Position numbers and translations under genes: made by a program. DNA of 64,000 bases, from NCBI GenBank assembly GCA_946800325.1, contig OX326959.1:8142501-8206500 (forward strand), in the 5' to 3' direction. How positions within the stretch are numbered: position 1 is the first letter of the stretch; each line of letters opens with the position of its first letter. Shown here in pieces: positions 48,460 to 61,061 of the stretch. The notes beneath the pieces are model-generated. The model had not been told where the DNA came from, did not search any database, and was given only the letters and a program-made list of their open reading frames with translations. Source of the DNA: Luzula sylvatica. Taxonomy: Eukaryota > Streptophyta > Magnoliopsida > Poales > Juncaceae.

Positions 48460-49201
48460 ATTAGTTCGTTAGTTAATTAGTTAGTTTGTTAGTTTGTTGG
48501 TTAGTTAGTGAGTATGCAGGCAAGTAGTAATTTAGATAGTGGGTACGTATGAAGGTAGTTAATTAGTTAGTTAATTGGTTAGTTAGTTAGTTAATTAATT
48601 AGTTAGTTAGTTAGTTAGTTAGTTAGCTTGTAGTTAGTTCGTTAGTTTGTTAGTTAGTTGGTTTGTTCGTTAGTTAGTGGGTGTGTAGGAAGGTAGCTGT
48701 TAGTTAGTTAATTGGTTAGTTAAATAGTTGGTTGGTTAGCTAGTAGTTAGTTAGTTAGTTAGTTAATTAGTTAGTTAGTTACTTAGTCAGTTAGTTAGTT
48801 TGTTATTTAATATGTATGTAAGAAGGTAGTTATTTAGTTAGTTAGATAGTTAGTTATTTAGTTAGTTTGTTATTTAGTAGTTAGTTTTGTTGGGTAGTTA
48901 GTTAGTTAGTTAATTAGTTAGTTAGTTAGTTAGTAAGTTGTTAGTTAGTTAGTGAGTTAATTAAGTTGTTAGTCAGTTACTTAGTTAGTAGGTTTGTAGG
49001 AAGGTAGTTAGTTAATTAGTTAGTTAGGTCGTTAGGTAGTTAGTTCAAAAGTTTGTTTGAAAGTTGTAAGTTAGTTATTTATTTAATTAGTTAGTTAGTA
49101 AGTTAGCTAGTAGTCAGTTAGTAAGTTAGTTAGTTAGTTGGTTATTTAGTTAGTTAGTTAGTTTCTCTGTTTGTTAGTAAATTAGTTCGTTAGTTAGTTA
49201 A

Positions 49202-49236
<35 letters not shown>

Positions 49237-50185
49237 GTTTGTTTGTTATTTAGTTCCTTAGATAGTTCACAAGTTAGTTATTTAGTTAGTTAGTTAGTTT
49301 GTTAACTAGTTAGTTAGTTATTTAGTTAGTTTGTTAGTAAATTAGATCATTCGTTAGTTAGTTAGTCAGTTAGTTAGTTAGTTAGTTATTTAGTTCCTTA
49401 GATAGTTCACAAGTTAGTTATTTAGTTAGTTAGTTAGTTTGTTAACTAGTTGGTTAGTTACTTAGTTAGTTAGTTAGTTTGTTAGTTAGTGGGTATGTAA
49501 GGAGGTAGTTAGTTAGTTAGTTAATAGGTATGTAGGAAGATCGTTTGTTAGTAAGTTAGTTAGTTATATAGTTAGTGGGTTTGCAGGAAGGTAGTTAGTT
49601 AATAAGTATGTATGAAGGTAGGTAGTTAATTAGTTAGTTAGTTAATTAGTTAGTTAGTATATTAGCTAGTAGTTAGTTAGTTAGTTTGTTAGTTAGTTAC
49701 TTAATTAGTTAGTTTTTTAGTTAGTTAATTTGTTAGTTAGTAAGTTAGCTAGCAAGTTAGCTAGTAGTTAGTTAATTACTTACTTATTTATTTAGCTAGC
49801 AAGTTAGTTAGTTAGTCAGTTTGTTAGTTTGTTAGTAAATTAGTTACTTATTTAGTTAGTTAATTAGTTAGTTAGTTAGTTACTTAGTTAGATAGTTAGT
49901 TTGTTAGTTATTTAGTGGGTATCTAGGAAGGTAGTTAGTTAGTTAGTTAATTAGTTAATAAGTTAGTTAGTTAGTTAGTTAGCTAGTAGTTAGCTATTCA
50001 GTTAGTTAGTTACTTAGTTAGTTAGTAAGTTAGTTAGTTAGTTAGTTGTTAGTTAGTTAGTTAGTTAATTAGTTAGTTAGTTACTTAGTTACTTAGTCAG
50101 TGGGTTTGTAGGAAGGTAGTTACTTAATTAGTTAGTTAGGTAGTTAGTTAGTTAGTTAGTTAATAAGTACGTTTGAAAGTAGTTC

Positions 50186-50235
<50 letters not shown>

Positions 50236-50978
50236 CAGTTAGTTAGTTAGTTAGTTAGTTAGTATGTTCGTTTGATTAGTAGGTATGTAGGAAGGTAGCT
50301 GTCAGTTCGTTAGTTAGTCAATTAGTTAGTCAGTTAGTTAGCTAGTAGTTAGTTAGTTAGTTAGTTAGTGAGTTAGTTAGTTAGTTAGTTGGTTAGTTAG
50401 TTAATATGTATGTAAGAAGGTTGTTAGTTAGTTTGTTAGATAGTTAGTAAATTAGCTAGTTATCTAGTAGTTAGTTAGTTAGTTAGTTAGTTAGTTAATT
50501 AGTTAGTTAGTTAGTTAGTTAGTAGTTAGTTAGTTAGTTAGTTAGTTAGTCAGTAAGTTGTTAGTTAGTTAGTTATTTAATTAGTTAGTGAGTTAGTTAG
50601 TTAGTTAGGGGGTTTGTAGGAAGGTAGTTGTTTAATTAGTTAGTTAGGTAGTTAGTTAGGTTGTTAGTTAATAAGTATGTATGAAAGTTGTAAGTTGGTT
50701 AGTTAGTTAGTTTGTTAATTAGTTAGTTAGTAAGTTAGCTAGTAGTTAGTTAGTTAGTTAGTTAGTTAGTTAACTAGTTCGTGAGTAAGTTAACTAGTAA
50801 GTTAGCTAATAGTGAGTTAGTTAATTAGTTAGTTATTTTGTTAGTTAGTTAGTTAGTTTGTTTGTTTGTTAATTAGTTAGTTAGTTAGTTAATTAGTTAG
50901 TTAGTTAGTTAGTTAGTAAGTTTGTTAGTTATTTAGTGGGTATCTAGAAAGGTAGTTAGTTAGTTAGTTAGTTGGTTG

Positions 50979-51015
<37 letters not shown>

Positions 51016-51756
51016 CTAGTAGTCGGTTAGTAAGTTAGTTAGTTAGTCAGATAGTTAGTTAGTTTGTTAGTTAGTTAGTGGGTATGTAGGAAGGTAGTTA
51101 GTTAGTTAGTGGGTATGTAGGAAGGTAGTTAGTTAGTTAGTTAATTAGTTAGTTAGTTGGTTATTTAATAAGTTAGTTAGTTAGTTAGTTAATTAGTTAG
51201 TAGGTAGTCAGTTAGTTAGTTAAAAGGTATGTGTGAAGGTAGATAGTTAGTTATTTTGTTAGTTAGTTAGTTAGCTACCTAGTAGTTTGTTAGTTAGTTT
51301 GTTAACTAGTAGTTAGTTAGTTAGTTAGTGAGTTATTTAGTTAGTTAGTTAATTAGTTAGTAAATTAGTTGGTATGTAGGAAGGTAGTTAGTTAGTTAAT
51401 TAGTTAGTTAGTAAGTTAGTTAGTTACTTACTTAGCTAGTTTGTTAGTTAGTTTGTTTGTAAGTTAGTTAGTTGATATGTTCGTTAGTTAGTGGGTATGC
51501 AGGAAGGCAGCTAGTTAGTTAGTTAGTTAGTTAATTAGTTAGTTAGCTACTAGTTAGTTAGTTAGTTTGTTTGTTTGTTTGTTTGTTAGCTAGTAGTTAG
51601 TTAATTAGTTAGTTAGTTAATTAGTTAGTTAGTTAATATGTATGTAAGATAGTAGTTAGTTAGGTAGTCCGATAGTTAGTTAAGTAGTTGGTTAGTTAGT
51701 TAGTTAGTTAGTTAGTTGGTTATCTAGTAGTTAGTTAGTTAGTTAGATTGTTCACA

Positions 51757-51795
<39 letters not shown>

Positions 51796-52561
51796 GGGTA
51801 TGTAAGGAGGTAGTTAGTTACTTTGTTAGATAGTTCACAAGTTAGATAGTTCACAAGTTAGTTAGTTAGTTAGCTAGTTAGTTAGTTAGTTAGTTTCTTA
51901 GTAAGTTAGTGGGCATGTAAGGAGGTAGTTAGTTAGTTAGTTAATAGGTATGTAGAATGTTAGTTAGTTAGTTAGTTAGTTAGTGGGTATGTAGGAAGGT
52001 AGTTAGTTAATTAGTCAGTTAGGTAGGTAGGTAGTTAGTTAGTTAATTAGTATGTATGAAGGTAGTAAGTTAGTTTGTTAGTTAGTTAATATGTATGTAA
52101 GAATGTTGTTAGTTAGTTAGTTAATTAGTTAGTTAGTTAGTTAGGTAGTTAGTTATTTAGTAGTTAGTTAGTTCGTTAGTTAATTAGTTAGTTAATTAGT
52201 TAGTTTGTTAGTTACTTAGTTAGTGTGTTTGTAGGAAGGTAGTTAGTTTATTAGTTAGTAGGTATGTAGTTAGTTAGTTAAAAGGTATGTATGAAGGTAG
52301 ATATTTAGTTAGTTAGTTAATTAGTTAGTTAGTTAATTAGTAAGTTAATTAGTTAGTTAGTATGTAGGAAGGTAGGTAGTTTGTTTGCTAGTCAGTTAAT
52401 TAGTTAGTTAGTAAGTTAGTTAGTTACTTAGTTAGTTAGTTAGTTAGTTTGTTAGTTTGTTAGTTTGTTAGTAATTTATTAAGTTGGTATGTTCCTTAGT
52501 AGTGGGTATGTAGGAAGGTAACTAGTTAGTTAGTTAATTAGTTAGTTAGTCAGTTAGCAAG

Positions 52562-52593
<32 letters not shown>

Positions 52594-53131
52594 AGTTAGT
52601 TAATTAGTTAGTTAATTAGTTAGATAGTTAATTAGTTAGTTAGTTAGTTAGTTAGTAGTTAGTTAGTTAGTTAGTTTGTTAGTTCGTTAGTCAGTCAGTT
52701 GTTAATTAGTTAGTTATTTAATAAGTTAGTGAGTTAGTTACTTAGTTAGTGGGTTTGTAGGAAGGTAGTTATTTAATTAGTTAGTTAGGTAGTTAGTTAA
52801 TAAGTATGTATGAAAGTTGTTAGTTGGTTAGTTAGTTAATTTGTTAATTAGTTGGTCAGTAAGTTAGCTAGTAGTTTGTTAGTTAGTTAGTTAGTTTGTT
52901 AATTAGTTAGTTATTTAGTTAGTTAATTAGTTAGTTAGTAAGTTAACTCGTAAGTTGGCCAGTAGTGAGTTAGTTAATTAGTTAGTTGTTTAGTTAGTTA
53001 CTTAGTTTGTTTGTTTGTTAGTTAATTAGTTTGTTAGTTAGTTAATTAGTTAGTTAGTTAGTTAGTTTGTTTGTTTGTTAGTTATTGAGTGGGTATCTAG
53101 GAAGGTAGTTAGTTAGTTAGTTAGTTAGTTG

Positions 53132-53164
<33 letters not shown>

Positions 53165-54257
53165 CTAGTAGTCGGTTAGTAAGTTAGTTAGTTAGTTAGT
53201 TAGTCAGTTTGTTAGTTAGTTAGTGGGTATGTAGGAAGGTAGTTAGTTAGTTAGTGGGTACGTAGGAAGGTAGTTAGATGTTAGTTACTTTGCTAGTAGT
53301 TAGTTGGTTAGTTAGTGGGTATGTAGGAAGGTAGTTAGTTAGTTAGTTAGTTAGTTAATTGATAGGTTTGTAGGATGGTAGTTAGATAGTTAGTTAGTTT
53401 GTTAGTTATTTAGTTAATTATCTAGTAGTTACTTAGTTAGTTTGTTAGTTAGTTATTTAATTAGTTAATTAGTTAATTAGTCAGTTATTTAGTTATTTAG
53501 TTTGTTAGCGTGTAGTTAGTTAGTTAGTTAGTCAATTAGTTGGTTGGTTAATTAGTTAGTTCGTTAGTTTGTTGGTTAGTTAGTGGGTATGTAGGAAGGT
53601 AGTTAGTTAGTTAGTGGGTACGTATGAAGATAGTTAATTAGTTAGTTAGTTTGTTAATTAGTAGTTAGTTAGTAAGTTAGTTAGTTAGTTAGCTTGTAGT
53701 AAGTTAGTTAGTTAGTTAGTTAGTTAGTTGGTTTGTTCGTTAGTAAGTGGGTATGTAGGAAGGTAGCTGTTAGTTAGTTAGTTAGTTAATTGGTTAGTTT
53801 GTTAGCTAGTAGATAGTTAGTTAGTTAGTTAGTCAGTTAGTTAGTTAGTTAGTCAGTTCGTCAGTTAGTTCGTTAATATGTATGTAAGAAGGTAGTTATT
53901 TAGTTCGTTAGTTAGTTCGTAGGAAGGTAATTAGTTAATTAGTTAGTTAGTTAGTTAATTAATAAGTTAGTTAGTTAGTTTGCTAGTAGTTAGTTAGTTA
54001 GTTAGTGGGTATGTAGGAAGGGAGTTAGTTAGTTAGTTAGTTAATAGGTATGTAGGATGGTAGGTAGTTAATTAGTTAGTTAGTTAGTTATTTAGTTAGT
54101 TAGCTAGTAGTTAGTTAGTTAGTTTGTTAGTTAATTGGTTAATTGGTTTGTTAGTTAATATGTATGTAAGATGGTAGTTGGTTAGTTAGGTAGTTAGTCA
54201 TTTAGTTAGTTAGTTGGTTAGTTAGTTAGTTATTTATTTAGTTAGTTAGTTAGTTAG

Positions 54258-55481
54258 TGATGAGCGGGTTTTCGATCACTATAGTTTGAGATATCGTTGT
54301 ATGTGAAAACCAATTCAATCAACAAGTTATGAAATATATGTGTATAGTGAAAATATACAAGTTCGTTCCACCAGGAGTATATGCGTCGAATAGTGAATCA
54401 AAAGGAGCCAAAAAGGCAGAAACTTTTTAATTGGCAGAAAGTTTTTAATAGGCAGAAACTTAATCAAAACGAGTTAATTAAGGGCTGAAATGCAAGTAAA
54501 AAGAGAACAAAATGATCAATTAAAAGAGCAAGATTTAGAACAAAGATTCGATTCAAACAAGAATTCTTTACATAACTTCAAACAACATTCATCATACAAG
54601 AAAATTCAAGACATGAAAAGAAAACACCTAGAATGAGAGGTGAGCTTCGTTGTGTCAAGAGCAGCTTCGTTCTCGTCTAGTGCAATCAATCGAGGCTTGG
54701 GTCGCTAGGAAGCTAGGACAACCGAGTGAAGAAAGAACACAATTCAACCGAGGAAGGAGAGGTTACCGAGTGAAGAAGGCTTCGAGTTCGGTAATGGAGA
54801 AAGCTCCACTCGCAATTCTGGTGAAGACTGGACGAAGAAAGCTTCGAGGCCGGTTGTGACGATGTATTCTTTGACTTGCCTTGATCAGATCGATTCACCG
54901 GGCAAAGAAAGCTTCGAGTCCGGCAAACAATCACTGGAGATTTCGAGTATTCTTGTAGGATTCTTGGAAGTTCTTGGGAGTTCTTGGGAGTGCTTAGAGA
55001 GATAGAGAGAGTGGGCTGAAAGTGCTCCGAAGAGCGTAAATCTGCCCCATAGGCCATGGGGTCTTATTTATAGTGTCATTGGGGCTTTCCCATTGGCCGA
55101 GATATGGATGAGAGGATTGAGGGTAGTTGGGGGTGGTAGGTGAGGTAGGTGGGGCTGTAGAGTGGCAATTGTGTGAGTGATTTTCGAGTAGAGTTCGGTG
55201 CAATCTCTTATGTTGATGATTATTTGCCTTCTCCTTCACCCGTGTACCGACTTAGTCGGTACGATATATCGATTTTAACGGCGTGAGGAGACGAAGGCAA
55301 CTACACTCTTGGATTTCCGAGAATTCCCCCCTAAAACCTATAATTAAGCAATAAAACACACTTAGTGAAGAAATATTCTTGTTATCTCAAATATGAACAA
55401 TTCTATATATAAATTGTGATTTCAAAAGGGCTAAAGTCCCCAAATTAGATATCAAAAAGGTTCTTTATTTTCCTCTTATCA
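54258..55481 (-). repeat. 3' LTR of non-autonomous element, copy 2
   Basis: It is 1224 bp, 11 bp shorter than copy 1 through one deletion in a TTCTTG-rich direct repeat. It runs from TGATAAGAGG to CCCGCTCATCA on the minus strand. TATAAATA is at 55065-55072 with CCAAT about 20 bp upstream. Confidence 0.88.
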
Positions 55482-56885
55482 AATACCCCCATACTTAAAC
55501 CCTTGATCGTCCTCGATCATGTTAAGCATAAAATGAAGCACAAAGAGAGAGATGCATGTATAAGATTTTATTGAAAGTGTATTCATCGATTTCAAAACTC
55601 AATTCTCACAAGATCATTGTTCACTCTTATCATAATCACTAATATTGAAAGAGATAAGTTTGAGTTATATTAGAATCTATGTTTAATGATATTTCACAAA
55701 TTCAAGATTTTAAAGAGCAATTGATCTCAACCGATAAAGATGATTAAACACCACCTTTGAAATCTTTTCACACCACCATTCACAAGGATCATCATGAAAA
55801 ATCATTAGTAAAAACCTCTCGTTCCGTTTTGCAAAAATTGTTTCTTTAATGTAAATTGTCACTTTATAAACCGTTCGGTACGTGAGTACTTGGTTCATCT
55901 TCGATTTCTACTACATTTTCCCAACTTGCGCTCGATTTTTGAACTCCTTTTGTTTCCTTTTTATTCTTTTTATTTCTCTTCTTCTTTTCTTTTATTCTTT
56001 TTATTTCTTTTCTTTTGTTCGTTGTTGCTTTCGATGGTCCCCATATGTGTCCTTTGGGATAACAAGTGGTCATGACTCACACCACTCATTACTTAGTAAA
56101 ACCCCATGGATCCGCGCAATCTTTAGCCAACAAGTGTTCATGACTCACACCACTCATTACTTAATCAATCGCACGGACTCGACAATCGAAAGCGCTTTAA
56201 TCCGTGATTGTAGAAAACTTTTTCGCATCGACTCTTGATCATGACTCACACCAAGAACCGGCTACTTTGGTTTACTACGACTCATGCACCCCTTTAGCCA
56301 ACAAGTGGTCATGACTCACACCACTCATTACTTAATCAAGTTCCATGAGCTCATCGAATCAAGCTTTGAGCGCAAATTGGTTCCCGTTAGTGTAATTTTG
56401 AATCCCCATGAACAGTCGAGCTCTTTAAGTGCAAATGGTCAAATTTTAGATTAAAGCAAAACTTACTAAAGTGGTTGAAACAAGGCTTTTAGAAATTCCA
56501 AGTGAAATATGGGTTCAAGTTTCGAAAATGGTGTGTCATGTAAATCAAGGATTGATCAAATTGTCAAAAACTTATGAATTTGGTGAACTCATTGATTAGG
56601 GTTTGAATCCCCGAAAGAATCTCTTCAAGATCTCAATCAATTCCTTCAAATATTTTGTGAAAATTTCAAATTTGAGAGTAAAATGATGGTGGTTTGGTGA
56701 AAATATCGTTTAAAAATCGATGATTTATTCAATGAGGTGGAGAAAAACCTTAAAATGCACAAAATCCCTGGCTTGTGTAATTTCAATGCTCAACAATTCA
56801 TTGCCAAAAAATAAAAAAATTCCTTCTTTAAAAGGGATTTTTTTCGTTTCAAATTTTTTTTATTTTATCAAAGATTGTGTGTATA
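55482..56885 (-). other. PPT and 3' noncoding region, copy 2
   Basis: The LTR-adjacent PPT (55482-55498) is followed upstream, on the minus strand, by the four TGAGTCATGA repeats (near 56069, 56138, 56239 and 56309) and the purine-rich stretch (about 55938-56019). No credible gene is present. Very few differences from copy 1. Confidence 0.75.
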
Positions 56886-56924
56886 CCCCCCCATACTTAT
56901 TACTTCGCTTGTCCTCAAGCGATA
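56886..56924 (-). other. Upstream PPT-like module, copy 2
   Basis: G7 (56886-56892 on the minus strand) follows CTTGAGGACAAGCGAAG, the same as in copy 1. Confidence 0.6.
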
Positions 56925-56947
56925 ATATAGAGAAAAATTAAAAGAAG

Positions 56948-57289
56948 TTAAGGAGAGACACAACCTTTGATGCGTGGTGCTTGATCGTCTTTGACTTGTT
57001 GCTCCTCCATCCATCTTGTTTCGAATTTTGCGTAGAATTGCTCGATGTGTTTGCCATTCACCTTGAACGATTCATTTGTTTCGTCGCTTCGAATCTCCAC
57101 AACTCCAAATGGTGTGACATTGGTCACCACAAATGGGTCGATCCAACACGACATTTGCTTCCTTTTGGAGTTGAACGTCTCGATCACCAAATTCGAGTTC
57201 GCATCCTTTGTCGGTGTTGCCTTCAAGCTTCTTGTCGCGTATCTTGTGTCTTTATCACACCTTTGCGGAAAACTTGATCGGGAATTCAT
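56948..57289 (-). pseudogene. Integrase C-terminal fragment, copy 2
   Basis: This 113-codon frame is open in both copies and ends in the Ty3/gypsy integrase tail ([30 protein letters not shown]). Copy 2 keeps residues closer to the full-length Pol ([15 protein letters not shown]) than copy 1 does (FVATNVT-FAVVEIRS). There is no catalytic part upstream, so no integrase activity is expected. It lies 357 bp downstream of the Gag-like ORF, in a different frame from it. Confidence 0.75.
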
Positions 57290-57590
57290 GGAGGTTGATC
57301 GAGGAGATTCGGAGGAAATGCATCATTTGCCGTTCTTTGAGAAAGCGTCTTGATCACGTTGATTTTCACCTTATTGACTTTTATCCCCTTACTTGAGATG
57401 AGATGGCCTAATATGATTTCATTGCTCACTAAAGAGTGGCATTTTCAAAAATTCGAAACAAGATTAGCTTGTAATGAGAGAGAATGGAAAGAATAAACCT
57501 TTGGATGTGATGGAGAATTGGAATTCTTGGTTTATCTTGGAATGTACCAATTGAGCTTGAGCATGTAGTCCTTGCACCGTTGGTACGAGG

Positions 57591-57645
57591 GTTTGCCTCC
57601 CTCGCTAGCGCTCTCGTTTATGGTCTCGAGCTCGACCATGCCGAT
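57591..57645 (-). other. Conserved post-pol motif, copy 2
   Basis: GAGCGCTAGCGAGGGAGGC and its flank lie on the minus strand just after the stop of the Gag-like ORF. It is unchanged from copy 1. Confidence 0.65.
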
Positions 57646-57646
57646 G

Positions 57647-58792
57647 TTATCCTCCATCAAAATTAAACGAAGCGCTCACATGGATTGCTACTTTTCGACC
57701 GCCTCGAAATACTCCCTTTGAAATGTTGGAGATGAGAGAAATCGGCGCTTGTATCACTTGTTTTGCATATGTCGAAAGTGGCGTAAATATTTTCTCTATT
57801 ACGCTTGGAATTTTCATAATTGCTTCATCGCTTGGAGTTTGACGAAGACGAGTTGTGAGAGGCGTGAGTGTCTCAAATGTATTTGACTTCCTTGATAAAT
57901 CTACACAAGGTGAATTTCTATCATGAGAAGCATCATAGTTCTTAAATGAATTAAAATTGATGATATATGGAAAGAATTCACCTTGGAGAATTGTAGATTT
58001 CTCTTCTTGCTCGTTTGATAATTGCGCGTTTTCATCGATTGGAGTGAGTTGAACCGTTTTTTGGAGAGTCGAATCCAATGACACCTTTTCTTCTTCAATG
58101 ATCGTTCCAATGCTTTCATCGAATCCCCCCATACTTGAAGTCTTGTCGCCTTCAATCTCCATGATCTCCTCGTTTGAATACTCTAACTCTAGGTTAGTCA
58201 CTCTTTTGTCTAGATCATTCATGAACGATTGAATATTTTCGAGTCGAGGAGAAATGGTTTTAATCTCATGCGAGATATCACTTATCTCTTGTTTGAATTC
58301 TTCGACATTTTGTTTTAACTCTTGTTTGATTTCTTCACAATTTTGATTAAAGGACATCATCATCGCCATCATTTCAACCATCATTCTTTTTAATTCTTGG
58401 TCTTGATCTTCGTTTTGGGATTGAAATTGTGGATCTTGGTAATCAAATTCATGTTGAGATTCGAGTTCGTTTTGAGAAGGTTCGTATATGGGGTTTGAGT
58501 AGTTATTGGTGGTTTCGGTATAGGATTGTGTCTCATAACCCCATGGGGATTCATTTTCGTATTCGTGAGCTTCGTAGATGGGATTTTGATAAAGGTTCTC
58601 GGTGTGTGATTCTTCGTATTGATTTAAGGTGGAACATGAGAGCAAACCGAGCCTTCGTTCTTCTTTTCTTTCTTCCCATTCGTCGATATCTTGATAGATC
58701 ATTTCTTTAAGCGTCATGTGTTCAGGATATCTTCTTGGAGGTTGTTCTTGAGTTAGCAATTCTCCAAAAGTTCTTGGTCTTTCTTGATTCAT
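57647..58792 (-). CDS. Gag-like coiled-coil protein, intact copy
   Basis: The frame is 381 codons, ATG to stop, and is the only long frame of the non-autonomous element. Residues 5-13 (RPRTFGELL) resemble PRPKTLREL in the full-length Gag. Residues 40-130 are acidic and tyrosine-rich with NPIYE at 70-74 and 100-104. Residues about 131-203 form a strong predicted coiled coil starting QELKRMMVEMMAM, close to [13 protein letters not shown] at the start of the Gag coiled coil at 17161-21936. The C-terminal 60 residues are helical and amphipathic (KIPSVIEKIFTPLSTYAKQV) and end SFNFDGG. The globular Gag domain, zinc knuckle and all enzymes are absent. I infer a Gag-derived accessory protein that may join or disturb particles made by a helper element. 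No function is shown. It is too long and too well kept between copies (one nonsense change) to dismiss as chance. Confidence 0.75.
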   Translation of the reverse strand: MNQERPRTFGELLTQEQPPRRYPEHMTLKEMIYQDIDEWEERKEERRLGLLSCSTLNQYEESHTENLYQNPIYEAHEYENESPWGYETQSYTETTNNYSNPIYEPSQNELESQHEFDYQDPQFQSQNEDQDQELKRMMVEMMAMMMSFNQNCEEIKQELKQNVEEFKQEISDISHEIKTISPRLENIQSFMNDLDKRVTNLELEYSNEEIMEIEGDKTSSMGGFDESIGTIIEEEKVSLDSTLQKTVQLTPIDENAQLSNEQEEKSTILQGEFFPYIINFNSFKNYDASHDRNSPCVDLSRKSNTFETLTPLTTRLRQTPSDEAIMKIPSVIEKIFTPLSTYAKQVIQAPISLISNISKGVFRGGRKVAIHVSASFNFDGG

Positions 58793-58896
58793 CTTTCTCT
58801 ACTCCGTGTACCTTGCAAGAATAGAAAATTTTCGAAATTAGTGAAATATCAAGTTCAAAAATATCAACTCTATTAAAAATATCACTCGAGATTGCA

Positions 58897-58919
58897 AGTT
58901 AGCTAGTAGTCAGTTAGTA

Positions 58920-58956
<37 letters not shown>

Positions 58957-59848
58957 ATGGGTATGTTGGAAGGTAGTTCGTTAGTTAGTGGGTACGTGGG
59001 AAGGTAGTTAGTTAGTTAGTTAATTAGTTAGTTAGTTAGTTAATTAATAAGTTAGTTAGTTAGTTTGCTAGTAGTTAGTTAGTTAGTGGGTATGTAGGAA
59101 GGTAGTTAGTTAGTTAGTTAGTTAGTTAATAGGTATGTAGGATGGTAGTTGGTTAGTTAGTTAGTTATTTAGTTATTTAGCTAGTAGTTAGTTAGTTAGC
59201 TTGATTGTTTGTTACTTAGTTAATTAGTTAGTTAGTTAATATGGTAGTTACTTAGTCAGTTCGACAGTTAGTTAATTAGTTAGTTAGTTAGTTAGTTAGT
59301 TGGTTATCTAGTAGTTAGTCAGTTAGATAGTTCACAAGTTAGTTATTTAGTTAGTTAGTTTAGTTAGTTTGCTAGCCAATTAGTTAGTTAGTTAGTTAGT
59401 CGGTAAGTAAGGAGGTAGTTAGTTAGTTAATAGGTACGTAGGAAGATCGTTAGTTAGTTAGTGAGTTAGCTAGTTATTTATCTAGTTAGTTAGTCAGTGG
59501 GTTTGTAGGAAGGTAGTTAGTTAATTAGTTAGGTAGGTAGGTAGGTAGTTAGTAAGTTAATAAGTATGTATGAAGGTAGTTAGTTAGTGAGTTAGTTAGT
59601 TAGTTAGTTAATTAGTTAGTTAGTAAGTTAGCTAGTAGTAAGCTAGTTAGTTAGTTAGTTAGTTAGTTGATTAGTTAGTTATTTAGCGAGTTAGTTAGTT
59701 AGTCTATTATTTGGTCAGTTAATTAGTTAGTTAGTTAGTTTGTTGGTTAGTTAGTGGGTATGTAGGAAGGTAGTTAGTTAGTTAGTGGGTACGTATGAAG
59801 GTAGTTAATTAGTTAGTTAATTAGCTAGTTAGTTAGTTAGTTAATTAA

Positions 59849-59884
<36 letters not shown>

Positions 59885-60621
59885 CTTGTCGTAAGTTAGT
59901 TAGTTAGATAGTTAGTTAGTTAGTGGGTATGTAGGAAGGTAGATGTTAGTTAGTTGGTTAGTTAGTTTAATTAGTAAGTTAGTTAGCCAGTAGTTAGTTA
60001 GTTACTTAGTTAGTTAGTTAGTTAGTCAGTTGGTTAGTTAGTTAATATGTATGTAAGAAGGTAATTATTTAGTTAGTTAGAGAGTTAGTTATTTAGATAG
60101 TTAGTTATCTAGTAGTTAGTTAGTTAGTTAGTTAGTTAGTTAATTAGTTAGTTAGTAGCTAGTTAGTTAGTTAGTTAGTTACTTAGTCAGTAAGTTGTTA
60201 GTTAGTTAGTTAATTAATTAGTTAGTTAGTGAGTCAGTTACTTAGTTAGTGGGTTTGTTGGAAGGTAGTTAGTTAATTAGTTAGTTAGGTAGTTAGTTAA
60301 TAAGTATGTATGAAAGTTGTAAGTTAGTTAGTTAGTTAGTTTGTTAATTAGTCTGTTAGTAAGTTAGCTAGTAGTTAGTTAGTTAGTTAGTTAGTTAATT
60401 AGTTAGTTAATAACTAAGCTAGTAAGTAAGCTAGTAGTTAGTTAGATAATTAGTTAGTGGTTTAGTTAGTTAGTTAGTTTGTTTGTTTGTTTGTTTGTTA
60501 GTCAATTAGTAAGTTAGTTAGTTAATTAGTTTGTTAGTTAGATAGTTAGTTAGTTAGTTATTTAGTGGGTATATAGGAAGGTAGTAAGTTAGTTAGTTAG
60601 TTAGTTAGTTAGTTAGCTAGC

Positions 60622-60661
<40 letters not shown>

Positions 60662-61017
60662 GAGTTAATGAGTTAGTTAGTTAATTAATTAGTTAGTTAG
60701 TTAGTTAGCATGGTATGTAGGAAGGTAGTTAGTTAGTTAGTTAGTTAATTAGTTAGCTAGTAAGTTAGTTAGTTAATTAGTTAGATAGTTAGTTAGTTAG
60801 TTTGTTAGCCAGTTTGTTAGTAATTTAGTTAGTTGGTATGTTCGTTAGTTAGTGGGTATGTAGGAAGTTAGCTAGTTAGTTAGTTAGTTAGTTAGTTAAT
60901 TAGTTGGTTAGTTAGTTAGCTAGTAGTTAGTCAGTTAGGTAGTTTGTTTGTTAATTAGTTAGTTAGTTAATATGTATGTAACATGGTAGTCAGTCAGTTA
61001 GTTCGATAGTTAGTTAA

Positions 61018-61061
<44 letters not shown>

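Larger units (their letters stand above)
31455..54257. repeat. TTAG satellite array, block D
   Basis: This is the longest block, 22.8 kb of TTAG-type array without any interrupting element. It contains visible larger repeats: about 1.2-kb units starting near 40027, 41221 and 42428; a similar unit near 31508 and 32748; and a roughly 620-657-bp tandem duplication at about 36640-37890. GATAGTTCACAAG occurs near 33533, 33605, 34911, 37228, 37885, 43368, 47724 (variant), 49261 and 49401. No gene, RNA gene or other element is visible. It ends at the LTR edge of copy 2. Confidence 0.97.
54258..58896 (-). mobile_element. Truncated non-autonomous Athila-like element, copy 2
   Basis: This second copy of the element at 2135-6785 has the same LTR edge, the same loss of the 5' end and the same junctions. 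It differs in keeping the Gag-like ORF intact. As both ends lie at identical satellite words in the two copies, it arose by duplication of the surrounding DNA and not by a second insertion. Confidence 0.88.
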
